From NCBI GenBank assembly GCA_017163975.1, contig JAFFSR010000034.1:1-64000 (forward strand): a stretch of DNA of 64,000 nt. Reading direction: 5' to 3'. Positions within the stretch are counted from its first letter, which is position 1; each line of letters opens with the position of its first letter. Under the pieces are notes generated by a model that saw only the letters and a list, made by a program, of their open reading frames with translations, was not told the origin of the DNA and made no database searches. The position numbers and the translations under genes are program-made. This DNA comes from Anastatus disparis (lineage: Eukaryota > Arthropoda > Insecta > Hymenoptera > Eupelmidae). This document shows, one piece after another, positions 1 to 13,690 of the stretch.

Positions 1-2755
<2,755 letters not shown>

Positions 2756-2891
2756 GGGAGTCGGCTTGAGGAGGCCCCTTGAGCAAGTGTTGTCTTCCAG
2801 GTTCCGGGCATTGCCCAACCGCTCCTAGGCGTCATCGTCGCATCAATGCTCTTTGCAGCAATGCTATAACGTTGACGGCAAATAGGAAGTA

Positions 2892-3794
2892 ATGACCCTG
2901 AGGAGAAATAACCTCGCAAAAACCAGGGACTATCTGACCCGGATGGTAGTAACCCTGTTAGGGTCCCGCTTTGGGTTACAAGATAGGGGTGGTTCCCTGA
3001 CTAAATTAACCATATTAATGGAAGATGTCGGATTCAAATACAGTAATACCCCAGGTGAGTACCCTTCACAGGGAAATCTCACCTCCGCTTCCGATCGAGT
3101 GAAAGCCTCGGTGGGCGGAGCTGGCCTCATGGATTCTGGGGGAGGTCGAATTCACGTTGACCATATTGTCGCAGGGTCGGGAGATCAGACCTCAACGGCA
3201 ATTATTTCTACGGAAAGGCTAGAGGAGACAACCTCGTATCAAAAACGTGAAACGGATAGTCTGCAAGTACCGAGGGTACGAAGAAGTAGCCAGAGCAGTA
3301 TTGCTAGCGCAGGGAGTGCGAAAAGTGCTTTCAGCGATGCGTCAGGCTTTGAGCAGGATGGCATGCGGGCAGATATCGAAGAATTTTTGGAAGCGACGAG
3401 AAGTCAAGATATTCTGATAGAGGAAATGAAGAAAGAAGTGAAAACTATGCAGGAAGCTTTGAAAAAAAACACCAATCTTAAGATTCAAAGTGCGGTGGAA
3501 AGATTGCAGGACCACCTAAAGCATGCTGCTGATCAGCAGGAACAAATTAAGGATAAAGCAAAGTTTCTGTGGAACGCGGTTGATCAAATTTATGATCAAC
3601 ACACGCAGAGAAAAATAGGACGGAGACGTATGCATGCTGAGGTCCTCAGAGATACTGTGCTTGCGTGCAGTGGTCTCAAAAGGGACCGAGGCAGCGTAAG
3701 TAACAGCCCGGAGGATGGACGGCAAAAGAAAAGGAAGAAAAGAAAGCGACGTTTGAGGTTGCGAATACGCAACCTCTCACGCAGACGGCGCTAA
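2892..3794 (+). CDS. Family A ORF1 protein, N-terminal part (Gag-like)
   Basis: 300-codon frame forming the first half of the R1-clade ORF1 nucleic-acid-binding protein, which coats retrotransposon RNA. A Ser-rich stretch lies near residues 128-155, then a charged segment near 160-235 that looks able to form a coiled coil (ADIEEFLEATRSQDILIEEM and following), then a Lys/Arg-rich tail. The tail is artefactual: a one-base shift in the A-rich run near 3725-3745 puts the rest of ORF1 in another frame. An alternative start is the ATG at 3018 (MEDVGFKYS). No homologous N-terminal half remains in copy 2. Gag role is inferred from position and the zinc-knuckle half downstream. Confidence 0.7.
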   Translation: MTLRRNNLAKTRDYLTRMVVTLLGSRFGLQDRGGSLTKLTILMEDVGFKYSNTPGEYPSQGNLTSASDRVKASVGGAGLMDSGGGRIHVDHIVAGSGDQTSTAIISTERLEETTSYQKRETDSLQVPRVRRSSQSSIASAGSAKSAFSDASGFEQDGMRADIEEFLEATRSQDILIEEMKKEVKTMQEALKKNTNLKIQSAVERLQDHLKHAADQQEQIKDKAKFLWNAVDQIYDQHTQRKIGRRRMHAEVLRDTVLACSGLKRDRGSVSNSPEDGRQKKRKKRKRRLRLRIRNLSRRRR

Positions 3795-3802
3795 CCAGTC
3801 AG

Positions 3803-4594
3803 ATGCGCCCTACAGCTGAGAAGCCAAGAACCAGGAAGACAGAAGCAGTAGTTGTAAAAATTACACAAGGGTCCACATACGCTGACGTCCTTGGAAAGCT
3901 TCGCACGGGAGTTAAGCCGCAGGATAGTAGCACGGAAGTCTTGAGCGTTAGACCTACAACAAAGGGAAACCTTATAATCCAGATCTCGAAAGAGTCCGAT
4001 AAAAAGGCCTTTGCTGATAATGTTAAAGTTGCAGTAGGGGATCTAGGAACCATAAGTATGGATGAGCGGAAAAGGACAATTGAAATTCGTGATCTGGACC
4101 AGATGACAACAGAGGTCGAGGTGCAGGAAGCAATAAGTCGGGTCCTAGGCTCTGAACAAGGAGCTCGAAAGGTGATGATTCTCGGACCTAATAAAGTTGG
4201 ATCTAAGATGGCAGTGGTTGTTCTTAGTGAGACCGAGGCGGAAGATCTCTTGAGCAAGGAAAGAATCCAGATAGGATTTGTTAACTGCAGGGTAGAACGG
4301 AGAATCATGGTGATAAGATGCCATAAATGTCTGGGCTTTGGTCACAGACAAGATCAGTGCAAGGGACCCGACAGGTCTGCGCATTGTTTCAGGTGCGGGA
4401 AAGCAGGACATACAAGAGCACAATGTGGAAACGATGCTTGTTGCTTCTTGTGTCTACAAGAAGGTTTAGACGGCGAAAATACCGAACATGTGGCTGGTAG
4501 CGGAATTTGCAAGGTGTTCAGGCGAGCCCTAGAAGCCGAGAAGAGGAAGGACCTAGAGTCATTAAAAAATTCTAGAAAAAGAGGTGCTTTATAA
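3803..4594 (+). CDS. Family A ORF1 protein, C-terminal part with zinc knuckles
   Basis: 263-codon continuation of ORF1. The frame is open upstream of this ATG to about 3731, inside the A-rich run where the shift occurred, so the first Met is not a real start. It contains the conserved R1-clade ORF1 core (TYADVL, then DERKRTIEIRDLDQMTTEVE) and three knuckles: CHKCLGFGHRQDQC from residue 173, CFRCGKAGHTRAQC, and a longer CFLC...H...C ending in GSGIC. These bind RNA. It ends with a basic tail. The stop is not in a stop-start overlap and no ORF2 follows. Confidence 0.85.
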   Translation: MRPTAEKPRTRKTEAVVVKITQGSTYADVLGKLRTGVKPQDSSTEVLSVRPTTKGNLIIQISKESDKKAFADNVKVAVGDLGTISMDERKRTIEIRDLDQMTTEVEVQEAISRVLGSEQGARKVMILGPNKVGSKMAVVVLSETEAEDLLSKERIQIGFVNCRVERRIMVIRCHKCLGFGHRQDQCKGPDRSAHCFRCGKAGHTRAQCGNDACCFLCLQEGLDGENTEHVAGSGICKVFRRALEAEKRKDLESLKNSRKRGAL

Positions 4595-4650
4595 CAGAGA
4601 ATGAAGAAAGAGAAAAACAAGGTTCTATAAGGTAGGCGCAGCAGCGAAAT

Positions 4651-4997
4651 GGTGACCCCACCCCGAAGTAATGCCGAGAAGGCTTAAGTGCCGGGGTGGA
4701 ATAAAGGTCACGAGGTGGATGTTACTGGCCTTTTGCCCGCGTGACGATTGCATCTTCTTGCAATCGTACCGCGGTCAGAAGGACAGGGGGTTAGACGGTC
4801 CCCTGGGACTCTGATGCCCTGGATGTGAAATGGAAGGTCCATTCCACAGTCAAGGCTGACGTGCACTCAGGAACCCGTCACACCGGTGGCAGGATCCCCT
4901 CCTGCACGGCGATAACGCATTGCGGAATCGCACGGCGGGCGTGGATCCTGTTGCTGAAGGTCTGGTTTAGGCAGATTTCCCGTTTTTTACCACCATA
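4651..4997 (+). other. Family A 3' module, structured 3' UTR, copy 1
   Basis: Block of about 347 bp from ggtgacccca to accaccat before poly(A). It is nearly identical to 10979-11326 although the attached ORF1s are diverged. It holds several stems: CCACCC (4658-4663) with GGGTGG (4694-4699), a 15-bp-stem hairpin around gacgattgca/tgcaatcgt (one arm altered here), and gcagga/tcctgc near 4892. The box gcagattt lies shortly before the poly(A). The likely role is recognition by the reverse transcriptase that primes on (TTA)n. Confidence 0.65.
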
Positions 4998-5014
4998 AAA
5001 AAAAAAAAAAAAAA

Positions 5015-5764
<750 letters not shown>

Positions 5765-6024
5765 GAAGTTGGCAAAGGGTTCAGCGCTGTTTTAGGTGCC
5801 TGAACTACGGTCACCAGGCGCGTGACTGCCGAGGACCAGACCGTAGCAAGATGTGCTACAAATGTGGCAAAGACGGCCATAAGGGATCGGCCTGCAAGGC
5901 TACTGATACTCAGTGCATACTATGTACTGAGCGCGAAGTAGACCCAGCAGAGCGGAAACACATCCCTGGGTCAGGTCAGTGCAGAGTCTTTCGCGAGACA
6001 CTGAACCGAATCAAAAAGCGCTAA
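5765..6024 (+). pseudogene. Family B ORF1, truncated C-terminal remnant
   Basis: Only the last part of ORF1 remains, in the frame that ends at TAA 6022-6024. It keeps the three knuckles (CFRCLNYGHQARDC, CYKCGKDGHKGSAC and the longer C-X2-C...H...C) and the terminal stretch ending NRIKKR. The stop overlaps the ORF2 start as TAATG. Confidence 0.85.
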
Positions 6025-9000
6025 TGATGGGCCGCATAACGGTCCTCCAAGCCAACTTACACAGAAGCGACCTAGCCAACAGCCTTTTGACTCAAATCAA
6101 ATTCGAGACAAAGGCTGATGTGCTCTTGATAAGCGAGCAGTACACAAACTGGACCGTTAAGACCTGGTTTAGAGACAAGCTTGGCACTGCTGCGATTTAC
6201 GTAGACCCAAAGACCATCAGAGAAGACGCAAATGGAGCTGAAGAAGGCTTCGTATGGGTTAAAAGCAGAAACGTTACATACGTAAGCTGTTATTTTACAC
6301 CAAACTCAACAGCAGACACGTTTAGGCGCCGTCTGGATCTGCTGGAAGACTCTGTCCGAAGAATGGAAGGTGACGTCGTCGTCGCAGGAGACTTTAACGC
6401 GAAAGCGTTAGAGTGGGGAATGCCACTGCAGGACAGCAGAGGAGGATACATCATGGAGATGGCAGACAGACTCGGCCTAACAGTGCTAAACACCGGAAGC
6501 ACCCCAACATTCAGACGAGGAGCTAGCGGTACGATTCCTGACGTATCCTTCGCATCAGAAAATCTTTCACGTAAAGTGTCAGATTGGAAGGTGCTGGATA
6601 CATACAATGGAAGTGACCACCAGTACATCACATTTCAAATCCATGATGGATCCCAATCATCGAGGCAAAATGTCGCTAGACCAGTCAGATGGAACGTTGC
6701 CAAGCTGGACTCTGAGAAACTTGTCCAAGTACTGCAGCAAGGATCAGACTATCTACCGGACGCGACAACTGCCACCGGAAATGCCGACGCTGCAGAGGTT
6801 CTCGTAAAAGAGACGATGAGTCTCATTCACAGAGCCTGTGATGCATCTATGCCGCGCAAGGGATCGCGACATCATAAGCGTCCAGCGTATTGGTGGAATG
6901 ACGAAATCGCTAGAACGAGGTCAGAAGCTCTTAGTCTCAGAAGATCATCACAGAGAGCAAGAAAGAAGAACTTACCAGCAGCAGATCTTTTGTCTGCGCA
7001 ATACAGAGACGTGCATAAAAAGCTTCGTAAGAAGATCAATCGAAGCAAAGCACAATGCTGGAAAGACCTGAGCGAAGACGTCAACAGAGAGGTGTGGGGC
7101 TTGGCCTACAAGATCGTGACCAAGAAGCTGAACGCCGCCCCCACGTTGCCATTCGAAGAAGAGACCATGGCGAACATCGTAAACCACTTGTTCCCTACGC
7201 ATCCACCACTCGAAGAACAGGAGAATACAGGAGAACCAGAAGAGATCCCGCTCTTTACAAGCGGAGAGCTACAGATAGCTGCAAGAATGATGAAGAACAA
7301 TAAGGCACCTGGGCCTGACGGAATACCATCCGAGGTCCTTAAATGCATAGCGGTGAAAGCGCCATCTCTCTTGTTGAACATGTACAACGCGTGCCTCCAG
7401 ACGGGTGTGTTTAGCACTCCCTGGAAGATTGCGCGTCTTGTGCTGATCAACAAAGGAAAGGGAGGTGATCCCCGGCATCCATCGTCCCACAGGCCACTCT
7501 GCATGTTGGACGAAGCAGGGAAGCTATACGAGAGGCTGCTTAAACCGCGATTACAAGGAGCTGTACAGGCGGCTGGCGATCTCGCTGACAACCAGTACGG
7601 CTTCAGGAAAAAGCGGTCTACCGTAAATGCAGTAGAAGAAGTAGTAAAGGTAGCAAAAGAAGGATGGACTGGGAACCATCATTCCCGTCTTATTGCGTTT
7701 CTAGTCATGCTGGATACGAAAAACGCTTTCAACTCAGCAAAATGGCCTGACCTCCTTGCTGCGTTGAAAGAGTTTAATGTACCAGAATACCTTATGCGAG
7801 TGATACGAGACTATCTGAGAAACCGTATCCTCCGCTATGAAACAGAAGAAGGCTGGCGTGAAAAAGACCTTAGCGCAGGCGTGGCACAGGGCTCGATCTT
7901 CGGCCCAGACTTCTGGAACATCCTGTTCGATGCATTACTCAGACTTGCAATGCCGGATGGGGTGAAAATGTTTGCGTACGCTGATGATGTCGCTTTAGTC
8001 ATCTCCGCGAAAAACGAAAACATTGCCCAGCACATACTAAACACGGCGATGAGAAGAATTTCCGAGTGGATGGTGAAGCATGGTCTCGAAATAGCGATGG
8101 CCAAAACAGAAATCGTGCCCTTAACTTGGAAACACATCAACATCGAGTTTCCCATGACAGTAGGCACAAACGTGGTGCAGACAAGAAGTGAGGTGACGTA
8201 TCTCGGCATAAAGCTAGATGCAAAACTAACTTTTTTGACGCACCTAAAACACGTCGCTAATAAAGCGATAAAGAAAACGTTGCAGTTAAGTCGTCTTATG
8301 GCCAATACCAGCGGCCCGAAATCAAGCAAACGACGACTTTTAATGACAGTCACGACGTCCATCTTATTGTACGGCTCTGAAATATGGGCTAACCAAATGA
8401 GAAAAGAGACGCACCGAAGCGTACTATCTTCTGTTCAAAGGAGAGGGGCTCTTAGAGTCACCAGCGCCTATCGCACTGTCTCGGGACCCGCGGTGCTAGT
8501 CATCGCAGGAATCATCCCGATCGAATTACAGGCGATGGAACGCAAGCGAACCTACGAACGGAAGAAAACAGAAGATGGAACTGCAATCGTTCAGAAAGAA
8601 GAAAGACAGGTGACCATGGAAACCTGGCAAAAAACATGGAATCAGATGGTGAAAGGCCGATGGACACACGTGCTCATTAGGGAGCTGGCTCCATGGGTCG
8701 ATAGAAGATACGGGGAGGTCAACTATTACCTCACCCAGTTCCTTAGTAACCACGGGTATTTCTGCGCTTATCTCAGTAAAATGGGAAAGACCCAGAGCCC
8801 GGGCTGCATCTTCTGTTTCGCGGATCGCGACGATGCGTATCATACGTTTTTCGTCTGCCATCAGTGGAACGAAGAAAGACGCCAGGTTGAGAGGATATTC
8901 GAAGCGTTAACGCCAGATAACATTATCAGTGAAATGTTGTCGGCCAAAGAAAAGTGGGACGCTATGGCACTATTTGTCGAAAGCGTCCTAAGAAAGAAGA

Positions 9001-9137
9001 AACCGTTCTTAGATAGGGCAATCGAACTAAGTGCGTATGAGGAGCGGGGAGTCAGGCTTATACCTCACCATAACCTAGAGGCAGTAGCCGGTCCCATAGA
9101 TTCAGGTGCGGAGGGTGACGACGAGGACTCGTCTTAA
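6024..9137 (+). CDS. R1-clade ORF2: APE endonuclease and reverse transcriptase, intact
   Basis: 1037-residue polyprotein that nicks target DNA and copies the element RNA onto it. I chose the ATG at 6024 because it overlaps the ORF1 stop (TAATG). N-terminal APE-type endonuclease: QANLHRSDLAN near residue 7, ISEQY, GDFNAK at 122-127 and SDH at 197-199. Reverse transcriptase: APGPDGIP, the LDTKNAFNSAKW block, GVAQGSIFGP and FAYADD with catalytic YADD at about 652-655. C-terminal C-X2-C-X8-H-X4-C knuckle from residue 928 (CIFCF...H...C). This order and the wording of the blocks fit the R1/SART/TRAS clade. There are no stops or shifts, so it could encode active enzyme for this locus. Confidence 0.95.
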   Translation: MMGRITVLQANLHRSDLANSLLTQIKFETKADVLLISEQYTNWTVKTWFRDKLGTAAIYVDPKTIREDANGAEEGFVWVKSRNVTYVSCYFTPNSTADTFRRRLDLLEDSVRRMEGDVVVAGDFNAKALEWGMPLQDSRGGYIMEMADRLGLTVLNTGSTPTFRRGASGTIPDVSFASENLSRKVSDWKVLDTYNGSDHQYITFQIHDGSQSSRQNVARPVRWNVAKLDSEKLVQVLQQGSDYLPDATTATGNADAAEVLVKETMSLIHRACDASMPRKGSRHHKRPAYWWNDEIARTRSEALSLRRSSQRARKKNLPAADLLSAQYRDVHKKLRKKINRSKAQCWKDLSEDVNREVWGLAYKIVTKKLNAAPTLPFEEETMANIVNHLFPTHPPLEEQENTGEPEEIPLFTSGELQIAARMMKNNKAPGPDGIPSEVLKCIAVKAPSLLLNMYNACLQTGVFSTPWKIARLVLINKGKGGDPRHPSSHRPLCMLDEAGKLYERLLKPRLQGAVQAAGDLADNQYGFRKKRSTVNAVEEVVKVAKEGWTGNHHSRLIAFLVMLDTKNAFNSAKWPDLLAALKEFNVPEYLMRVIRDYLRNRILRYETEEGWREKDLSAGVAQGSIFGPDFWNILFDALLRLAMPDGVKMFAYADDVALVISAKNENIAQHILNTAMRRISEWMVKHGLEIAMAKTEIVPLTWKHINIEFPMTVGTNVVQTRSEVTYLGIKLDAKLTFLTHLKHVANKAIKKTLQLSRLMANTSGPKSSKRRLLMTVTTSILLYGSEIWANQMRKETHRSVLSSVQRRGALRVTSAYRTVSGPAVLVIAGIIPIELQAMERKRTYERKKTEDGTAIVQKEERQVTMETWQKTWNQMVKGRWTHVLIRELAPWVDRRYGEVNYYLTQFLSNHGYFCAYLSKMGKTQSPGCIFCFADRDDAYHTFFVCHQWNEERRQVERIFEALTPDNIISEMLSAKEKWDAMALFVESVLRKKKPFLDRAIELSAYEERGVRLIPHHNLEAVAGPIDSGAEGDDEDSS

Positions 9138-9819
9138 GGACGAGAACGAATCGTGCACCCAGGAAATGTTTGAGATAGCAGCAAAAGCGCCAGCTTTAGC
9201 TGTGGTATGAATGAGTGTCGTTGTAAATAAGCGCGAGATTGAATGTTAGTATGAGTCAGACGCGGTAGAGAGGATAGCCCCACAAGAGGCATAAGATCCA
9301 TCTTAGAACAGGAGAATCAAGACTGAAGAGAAAATTATGGACTGATTTTGCTCCTTTACAGAGCCAGTCCATACCATACCATATATATGCGATCGATTTA
9401 TGCTCCCTTTACAGAGCCGATCGCCAGGCAGAAGATAGCCTTTTAAATCATGTTGCTTATTAGGCATAGATCTATATTATTGGAAATCTGTATATTTACA
9501 GAAGAAGTCAGAAGGAAAAGGTCCAAAAGACTTAGAACGCGGTGCCACCCTGAAGTAATGTGATAAACAGTTTCCGGGGTGGAACAAACGCCGTGAGTGA
9601 TGATTGGAGAATCTCTTGCACGTCCAGTGACTGCATTTTTTTGCTATCATTAGACAGGCATGAGGATCGCGTAATTTTAGAGGTTTGCTAGTTTATCTAG
9701 AACCCCTCTCAACCGTCTGTACTCTGTTCCCGGATATATCCGAGCCCAGCGAACTGACGGCAGTCTGACAGCAGATTTTATTCTTTCAACCAATGGAAAA
9801 AAAAAAAAAAAAAAAAAAA
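9138..9819 (+). other. Family B 3' UTR and poly(A)
   Basis: Non-coding tail after ORF2. Near 9336-9420 the phrase cctttacagagcc occurs twice in similar settings. The CCACCC (9545-9550) and GGGTGG (9577-9582) arms with intervening tgaagtaatg match the arms in family A and in the old relic. The box gcagatttta precedes the poly(A), which starts about 9797. Confidence 0.75.
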
Positions 9820-10201
<382 letters not shown>

Positions 10202-10205
10202 TTTT

Positions 10206-10881
10206 AGGTGTGCGGCCCACAAAAAGAGGAGATCTCGTTATAAGGATCTCGAAAGGTACGAGTAAGCAGTCGTTTATAAACGAGGTTAAGGGAGTCGTGC
10301 AAGGTATAGGAACGGTAAGTTCGGACGAACGAAAAAGGACGGTCCAGATGCGTGATCTTGATGAGATGACGACCGAGGCCGAAGTGCACGATGCACTCAA
10401 TAAGGTACTTGGCCCTGAGAAGCAGGATACCCGCAAGGTTATGCTGTTTGGGCCAAACAGAAGTCATTACAAAATGACAGTCGTAGTGCTAAATGAAGGC
10501 GAAGCGAATGCGCTTCTGAGAAAAGAACGCATTCAGATTGGCCTCATAAGCAGCAGGGTTGAGCGGAGACTTATAATTACAAGGTGCCATAAATGCCTTG
10601 GCTATGGACATCGGCAAGACCAGTGTCAAGGGCCTGATAGGTCTGCTCTCTGCTATAAGTGTGGAGGCGCCGACCATAAGAGGGGTGCATGCAACAACGA
10701 TGCTTGCTGCTTTCTCTGTCGTCAGGAGCAAGGATATCCATCCGATCACATGGCTGGAAGTGGAGTCTGTAAGGTCTTCAGACGAGCTCTGGAGGCTGAG
10801 CAGAAGAAAAGCCTGGAGGCTAAGAAGATTACTAGGAAAAAAGGAAATGAGGTGGCTGTAGTCGTGACCAGTCCGAGCTAG
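10206..10881 (+). pseudogene. Family A ORF1, C-terminal half (5'-truncated)
   Basis: Open frame of about 225 codons without its own start. It aligns along its length with the second half of the copy 1 ORF1 (DERKRTVQMRDLDEMTTEAE, KERIQIGLISSRVERRLI) and keeps CHKCLGYGHRQDQC, CYKCGGADHKRGAC and the third C-X2-C...H...C motif. Amino-acid identity to copy 1 looks like only around 60 percent by eye, much lower than the identity of the two 3' modules. A few extra residues precede the stop. Truncated at insertion and otherwise undamaged. Confidence 0.85.
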
Positions 10882-10978
10882 AGCTGCACAACTAGAAAGG
10901 ATGAAGAAGAATCAAGTCTTCGGTATGAAAGGCGCTGCGGCAAACACTTAATGTAGGAGGTGCTCTAGTGGGCAAATT

Positions 10979-11326
10979 GGTGACCCCACCCTGAAGTAAT
11001 GCCGAGAAGGCTTAGGTGCCGGGGTGGATTAAAGGTCACGAGGTGGATGTTACTGGCCTTTTGCCCGCGTGACGATTGCATCTTCTTGCAATCGTCACGC
11101 GGTCAGAAGGACAGGGGGTTAGACGGTCCCCTGGGACTCCGATGCCCCTGAATGTGAAATGGAGGACCATTTCACAGTCAAGGCTGACGTGCACTCAGGA
11201 ACCCGTCACACCGGTGGCAGGATCCCCTCCTGCACGGCGATAACGCATTGCGGAATCGCACAGCGGGCGTGGATCCTGTTGCTGAAGGTCTGGTTTAGGC
11301 AGATTTCCCGTTTTTTTACCACCATA
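10979..11326 (+). other. Family A 3' module, structured 3' UTR, copy 2
   Basis: Nearly identical to 4651-4997. Here the hairpin cgcgtgacgattgca/tgcaatcgtcacgcg (11067-11102) is perfect, with a tcttct loop. CCACCC is at 10986-10991 and GGGTGG at 11022-11027. Sequence similarity to copy 1 starts abruptly at ggtgacccca, with nothing shared in the preceding spacer. Confidence 0.7.
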
Positions 11327-11346
11327 AAAAAAAAAAAAAAAAAAAA

Positions 11347-11577
<231 letters not shown>

Positions 11578-12364
11578 TCGCTTCACGGAACTGCTAACCC
11601 ATTAAAAATTTTGTGTTCGTATTTACGTGTACTAAGAAGCAACACAGTATGAATGGATGTATGAATGAGCTGTGGCTGCCAACCAATGGATATTCCCGTC
11701 AGACTACCGGAGTTGTTCGTTAGTGGTGACTTGCTGACCTCTGTTTAGTAATAAGAGTAAAAGTTAGTCCCTCTCCGGCGAAAGTCGTGACGGGCAAAGG
11801 TCTCGTGAAACCACATGTCGGCTAGGAGCTTCTACGTACTTCTACTAACGTAACCAGAGCCCATGAAGGGGTTGAAGTTGGTCTGTACAGGCGCAGGTGC
11901 GAAGGATTATCTGGTCAGTATTTCCTTATACCGAGTCCGCGCAGGAGAACTGCGGAACGTCTAGCCTGAAGTTTAGAGCCAGGCGCAGCACGGTACTGAC
12001 GTCGCCCACTCAATACGGATGACGTAAAACCTTTAGCATCAACATGGCGCGGGCCTAACCCGTAAACATCTCTTATTTAGAATCACTCGGTTTCGCTAGG
12101 GTTGACCACCCGAAAACCGCTTCTCGGCTGCGGCATCTTTAATTAGGGCACCTCACAGGCGGGGATAGTGGCTCCACTGCGCCTGGAGCTCCCATGATGG
12201 GCGAACCGTCTTAAGCCAAGTATACGTTTTATTATGTTTAATTCTTCAACAACACAAACCAAAAACCAACCAGAAGCGGCTAGCAATAGCTCAAAAAATA
12301 ACGAAGGCCAGTTTTCGCAGGCTGATCCCAAAAGAAGTCAGGGGTAGAGAGCGCCTGCCTAACA

Positions 12365-13120
12365 ATGGAAGAAAGATCTCAGAGGATGAATGAGATCTTT
12401 GCGCTCTTCAGAGAAGCTCTTAGGTCGATGCCTAACATTCATAAAGATGTTAAGAATAATCTACCAGAGCTTATCGATCATGTGGATGCCCTTAAGACGG
12501 AGCATCTCCTCTTGCTTCAGGCGAGAACGGTCACTGAACAGATGGAGGTGACCGAGACGCTCGAAGCAAGCTCCTCAGCCAAGCGGACTTTAGAGGATGC
12601 CTCGCTCGATTCTGGCAGCAATGCTGAATCGCAAGCATTAAAAAAGAACCGCCCTGAGAGTCTGGATGATCCGTTTGAGGTCGTCCAAAATAGAAAGAAG
12701 AAGACGGCTACAAAAAATCTAGTTCAGAACGCAACGCAGCAGCAGCAACAACAACAACAGCAGCAGCAGCGCCAACAGCAGCAGAAACAACAACAGCAGC
12801 ACCAGCGACAACAACAGCAAAAACGGCAGCAGCAGCCGCAGCAGCCCAAGAACAACAGCAACAGTCCACCAGCGGCCAGAACATCGGCCATCGAGACACA
12901 GCAGCCTGCCCAGCAGCTGTTGAAAAAGAAGAAGAAAAGGAGGAGGAAGACAAAAAAGAGGTCTGCCGACGTCCTCATAAAACCAGAAGAGGGAAAAACC
13001 TACAGCGACGTCCTGCAGAGCATCAGGCAGGATTTAATCGCTGAGAGTCCAACGACCAACATCAGAGGGATAAGGGAAAACCAGGGCCGGAGATGTCCTG
13101 ATCGAGTTGGGCTCAACTAA
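12365..13120 (+). CDS. Family B ORF1 protein, N-terminal part
   Basis: Starts at ATG 12365 (aacaATGGAAG, a good insect context). The real frame runs to about 13070, where one extra base in the gggaaaa stretch shifts it to a premature stop. N-terminal helical region (FALFREALRSMPNIHKDVKN), a Gln-rich tract near residues 120-165 encoded by CAG/CAA repeats, then a very basic block (KKKKRRRKTKK) and the TYSDVLQSI motif shared with the family A ORF1 core (TYADVL). It is the Gag-like RNA-binding partner of ORF2. Confidence 0.8.
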   Translation: MEERSQRMNEIFALFREALRSMPNIHKDVKNNLPELIDHVDALKTEHLLLLQARTVTEQMEVTETLEASSSAKRTLEDASLDSGSNAESQALKKNRPESLDDPFEVVQNRKKKTATKNLVQNATQQQQQQQQQQQRQQQQKQQQQHQRQQQQKRQQQPQQPKNNSNSPPAARTSAIETQQPAQQLLKKKKKRRRKTKKRSADVLIKPEEGKTYSDVLQSIRQDLIAESPTTNIRGIRENQGRRCPDRVGLN

Positions 13121-13688
13121 GGGTTTAGAGACCTTTAGTGCTTTCCTTAAGAGGACGGTGGGCGAAACGGGCAACGTCAAGGAGATGTGCCCCAAAGAAA
13201 CGGTCGAGATCAGAGACATCGACTGTCTAGCTTCAGCAGAAGAAGTAGAGGCCGCTGTAAAAGCTGCTTTAACCGAAGGCCAACAAGAAGTAGGGGAGTT
13301 TAGCGTCTCACTGACCAACCCCAACAGCAGAGAGCTCCGCTTGGCCATTGTAGAGATGGAACAAGACCAAGCGGCGTTCCTGCTCTCTAGAACTAGGATA
13401 AAGATCGGTTACACCAGCTGCCGAATCAGAAGTTGGCAAAGGGTTCAGCGCTGTTTTAGGTGCCTGAACTACGGTCACCAGGCGCGTGACTGCCGAGGAC
13501 CAGACCGTAGCAAGATGTGCTACAAATGTGGCAAAGACGGCCATAAGGGATCGGCCTGCAAGGCTACTGATACTCAGTGCATACTATGTACTGAGCGCGA
13601 AGTAGACCCAGCAGAGCGGAAACACATCCCTGGGTCAGGTCAGTGCAGAGTCTTTCGCGAGACACTGAACCTAATCAAAAAGCGCTAA
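13071..13688 (+). CDS. Family B ORF1 protein, C-terminal part with zinc knuckles
   Basis: Continuation of ORF1 after the shift; the first in-frame Met is at 13107 but the protein is continuous upstream. Carries the R1-clade core (ETVEIRDIDCLASAEEVEAA), then CFRCLNYGHQARDC, CYKCGKDGHKGSAC and the third C-X2-C...H...C (CILC...GSGQC). The end (RETLNLIKKR) and TAA at 13686-13688 overlap the ORF2 start. Nearly identical to the remnant at 5765-6024. Confidence 0.88.
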
Positions 13689-13690
13689 TG
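13686..13690 (+). promoter_or_regulatory. TAATG stop-start overlap between ORF1 and ORF2
   Basis: The ORF1 stop TAA and the ORF2 ATG share one base; a second in-frame ATG follows at 13691. The same junction is at 6022-6026. In the R1-clade element SART1 a UAAUG junction is known to drive ORF2 translation by termination and reinitiation, so the same coupling is likely here. Confidence 0.75.

Larger units (their letters stand above)
5765..9819 (+). mobile_element. R1-clade non-LTR retrotransposon, family B copy 1 (5'-truncated, intact ORF2)
   Basis: It starts abruptly after (TTA)n inside the ORF1 zinc-knuckle region, at the point equivalent to about 13430 in copy 2. It carries the end of ORF1, a complete ORF2, a 3' UTR of about 660 bp, poly(A) to 9819 and then (TTA)n. 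Sequence is almost identical to copy 2 (11446-17483) over the shared length, so both are recent. 5' truncation is typical of incomplete target-primed reverse transcription. Confidence 0.93.

Noticed and set aside
2756..2825. HDV-like ribozyme at the family A 5' end
   Set aside because: ggag-cgg can pair with ccgctcc, but the enclosed stems are simple hairpins, not the P2/P3 pseudoknot order.
6290..8362. Minus-strand frames of 113, 161 and 175 codons conserved in both family B copies
   Set aside because: Conserved only because the copies are near-identical; they lie opposite ORF2 and show no domains.
12708..12978. Minus-strand Cys/Ala-rich frames opposite ORF1
   Set aside because: Complement of the Gln-coding CAG/CAA tract in family B ORF1.
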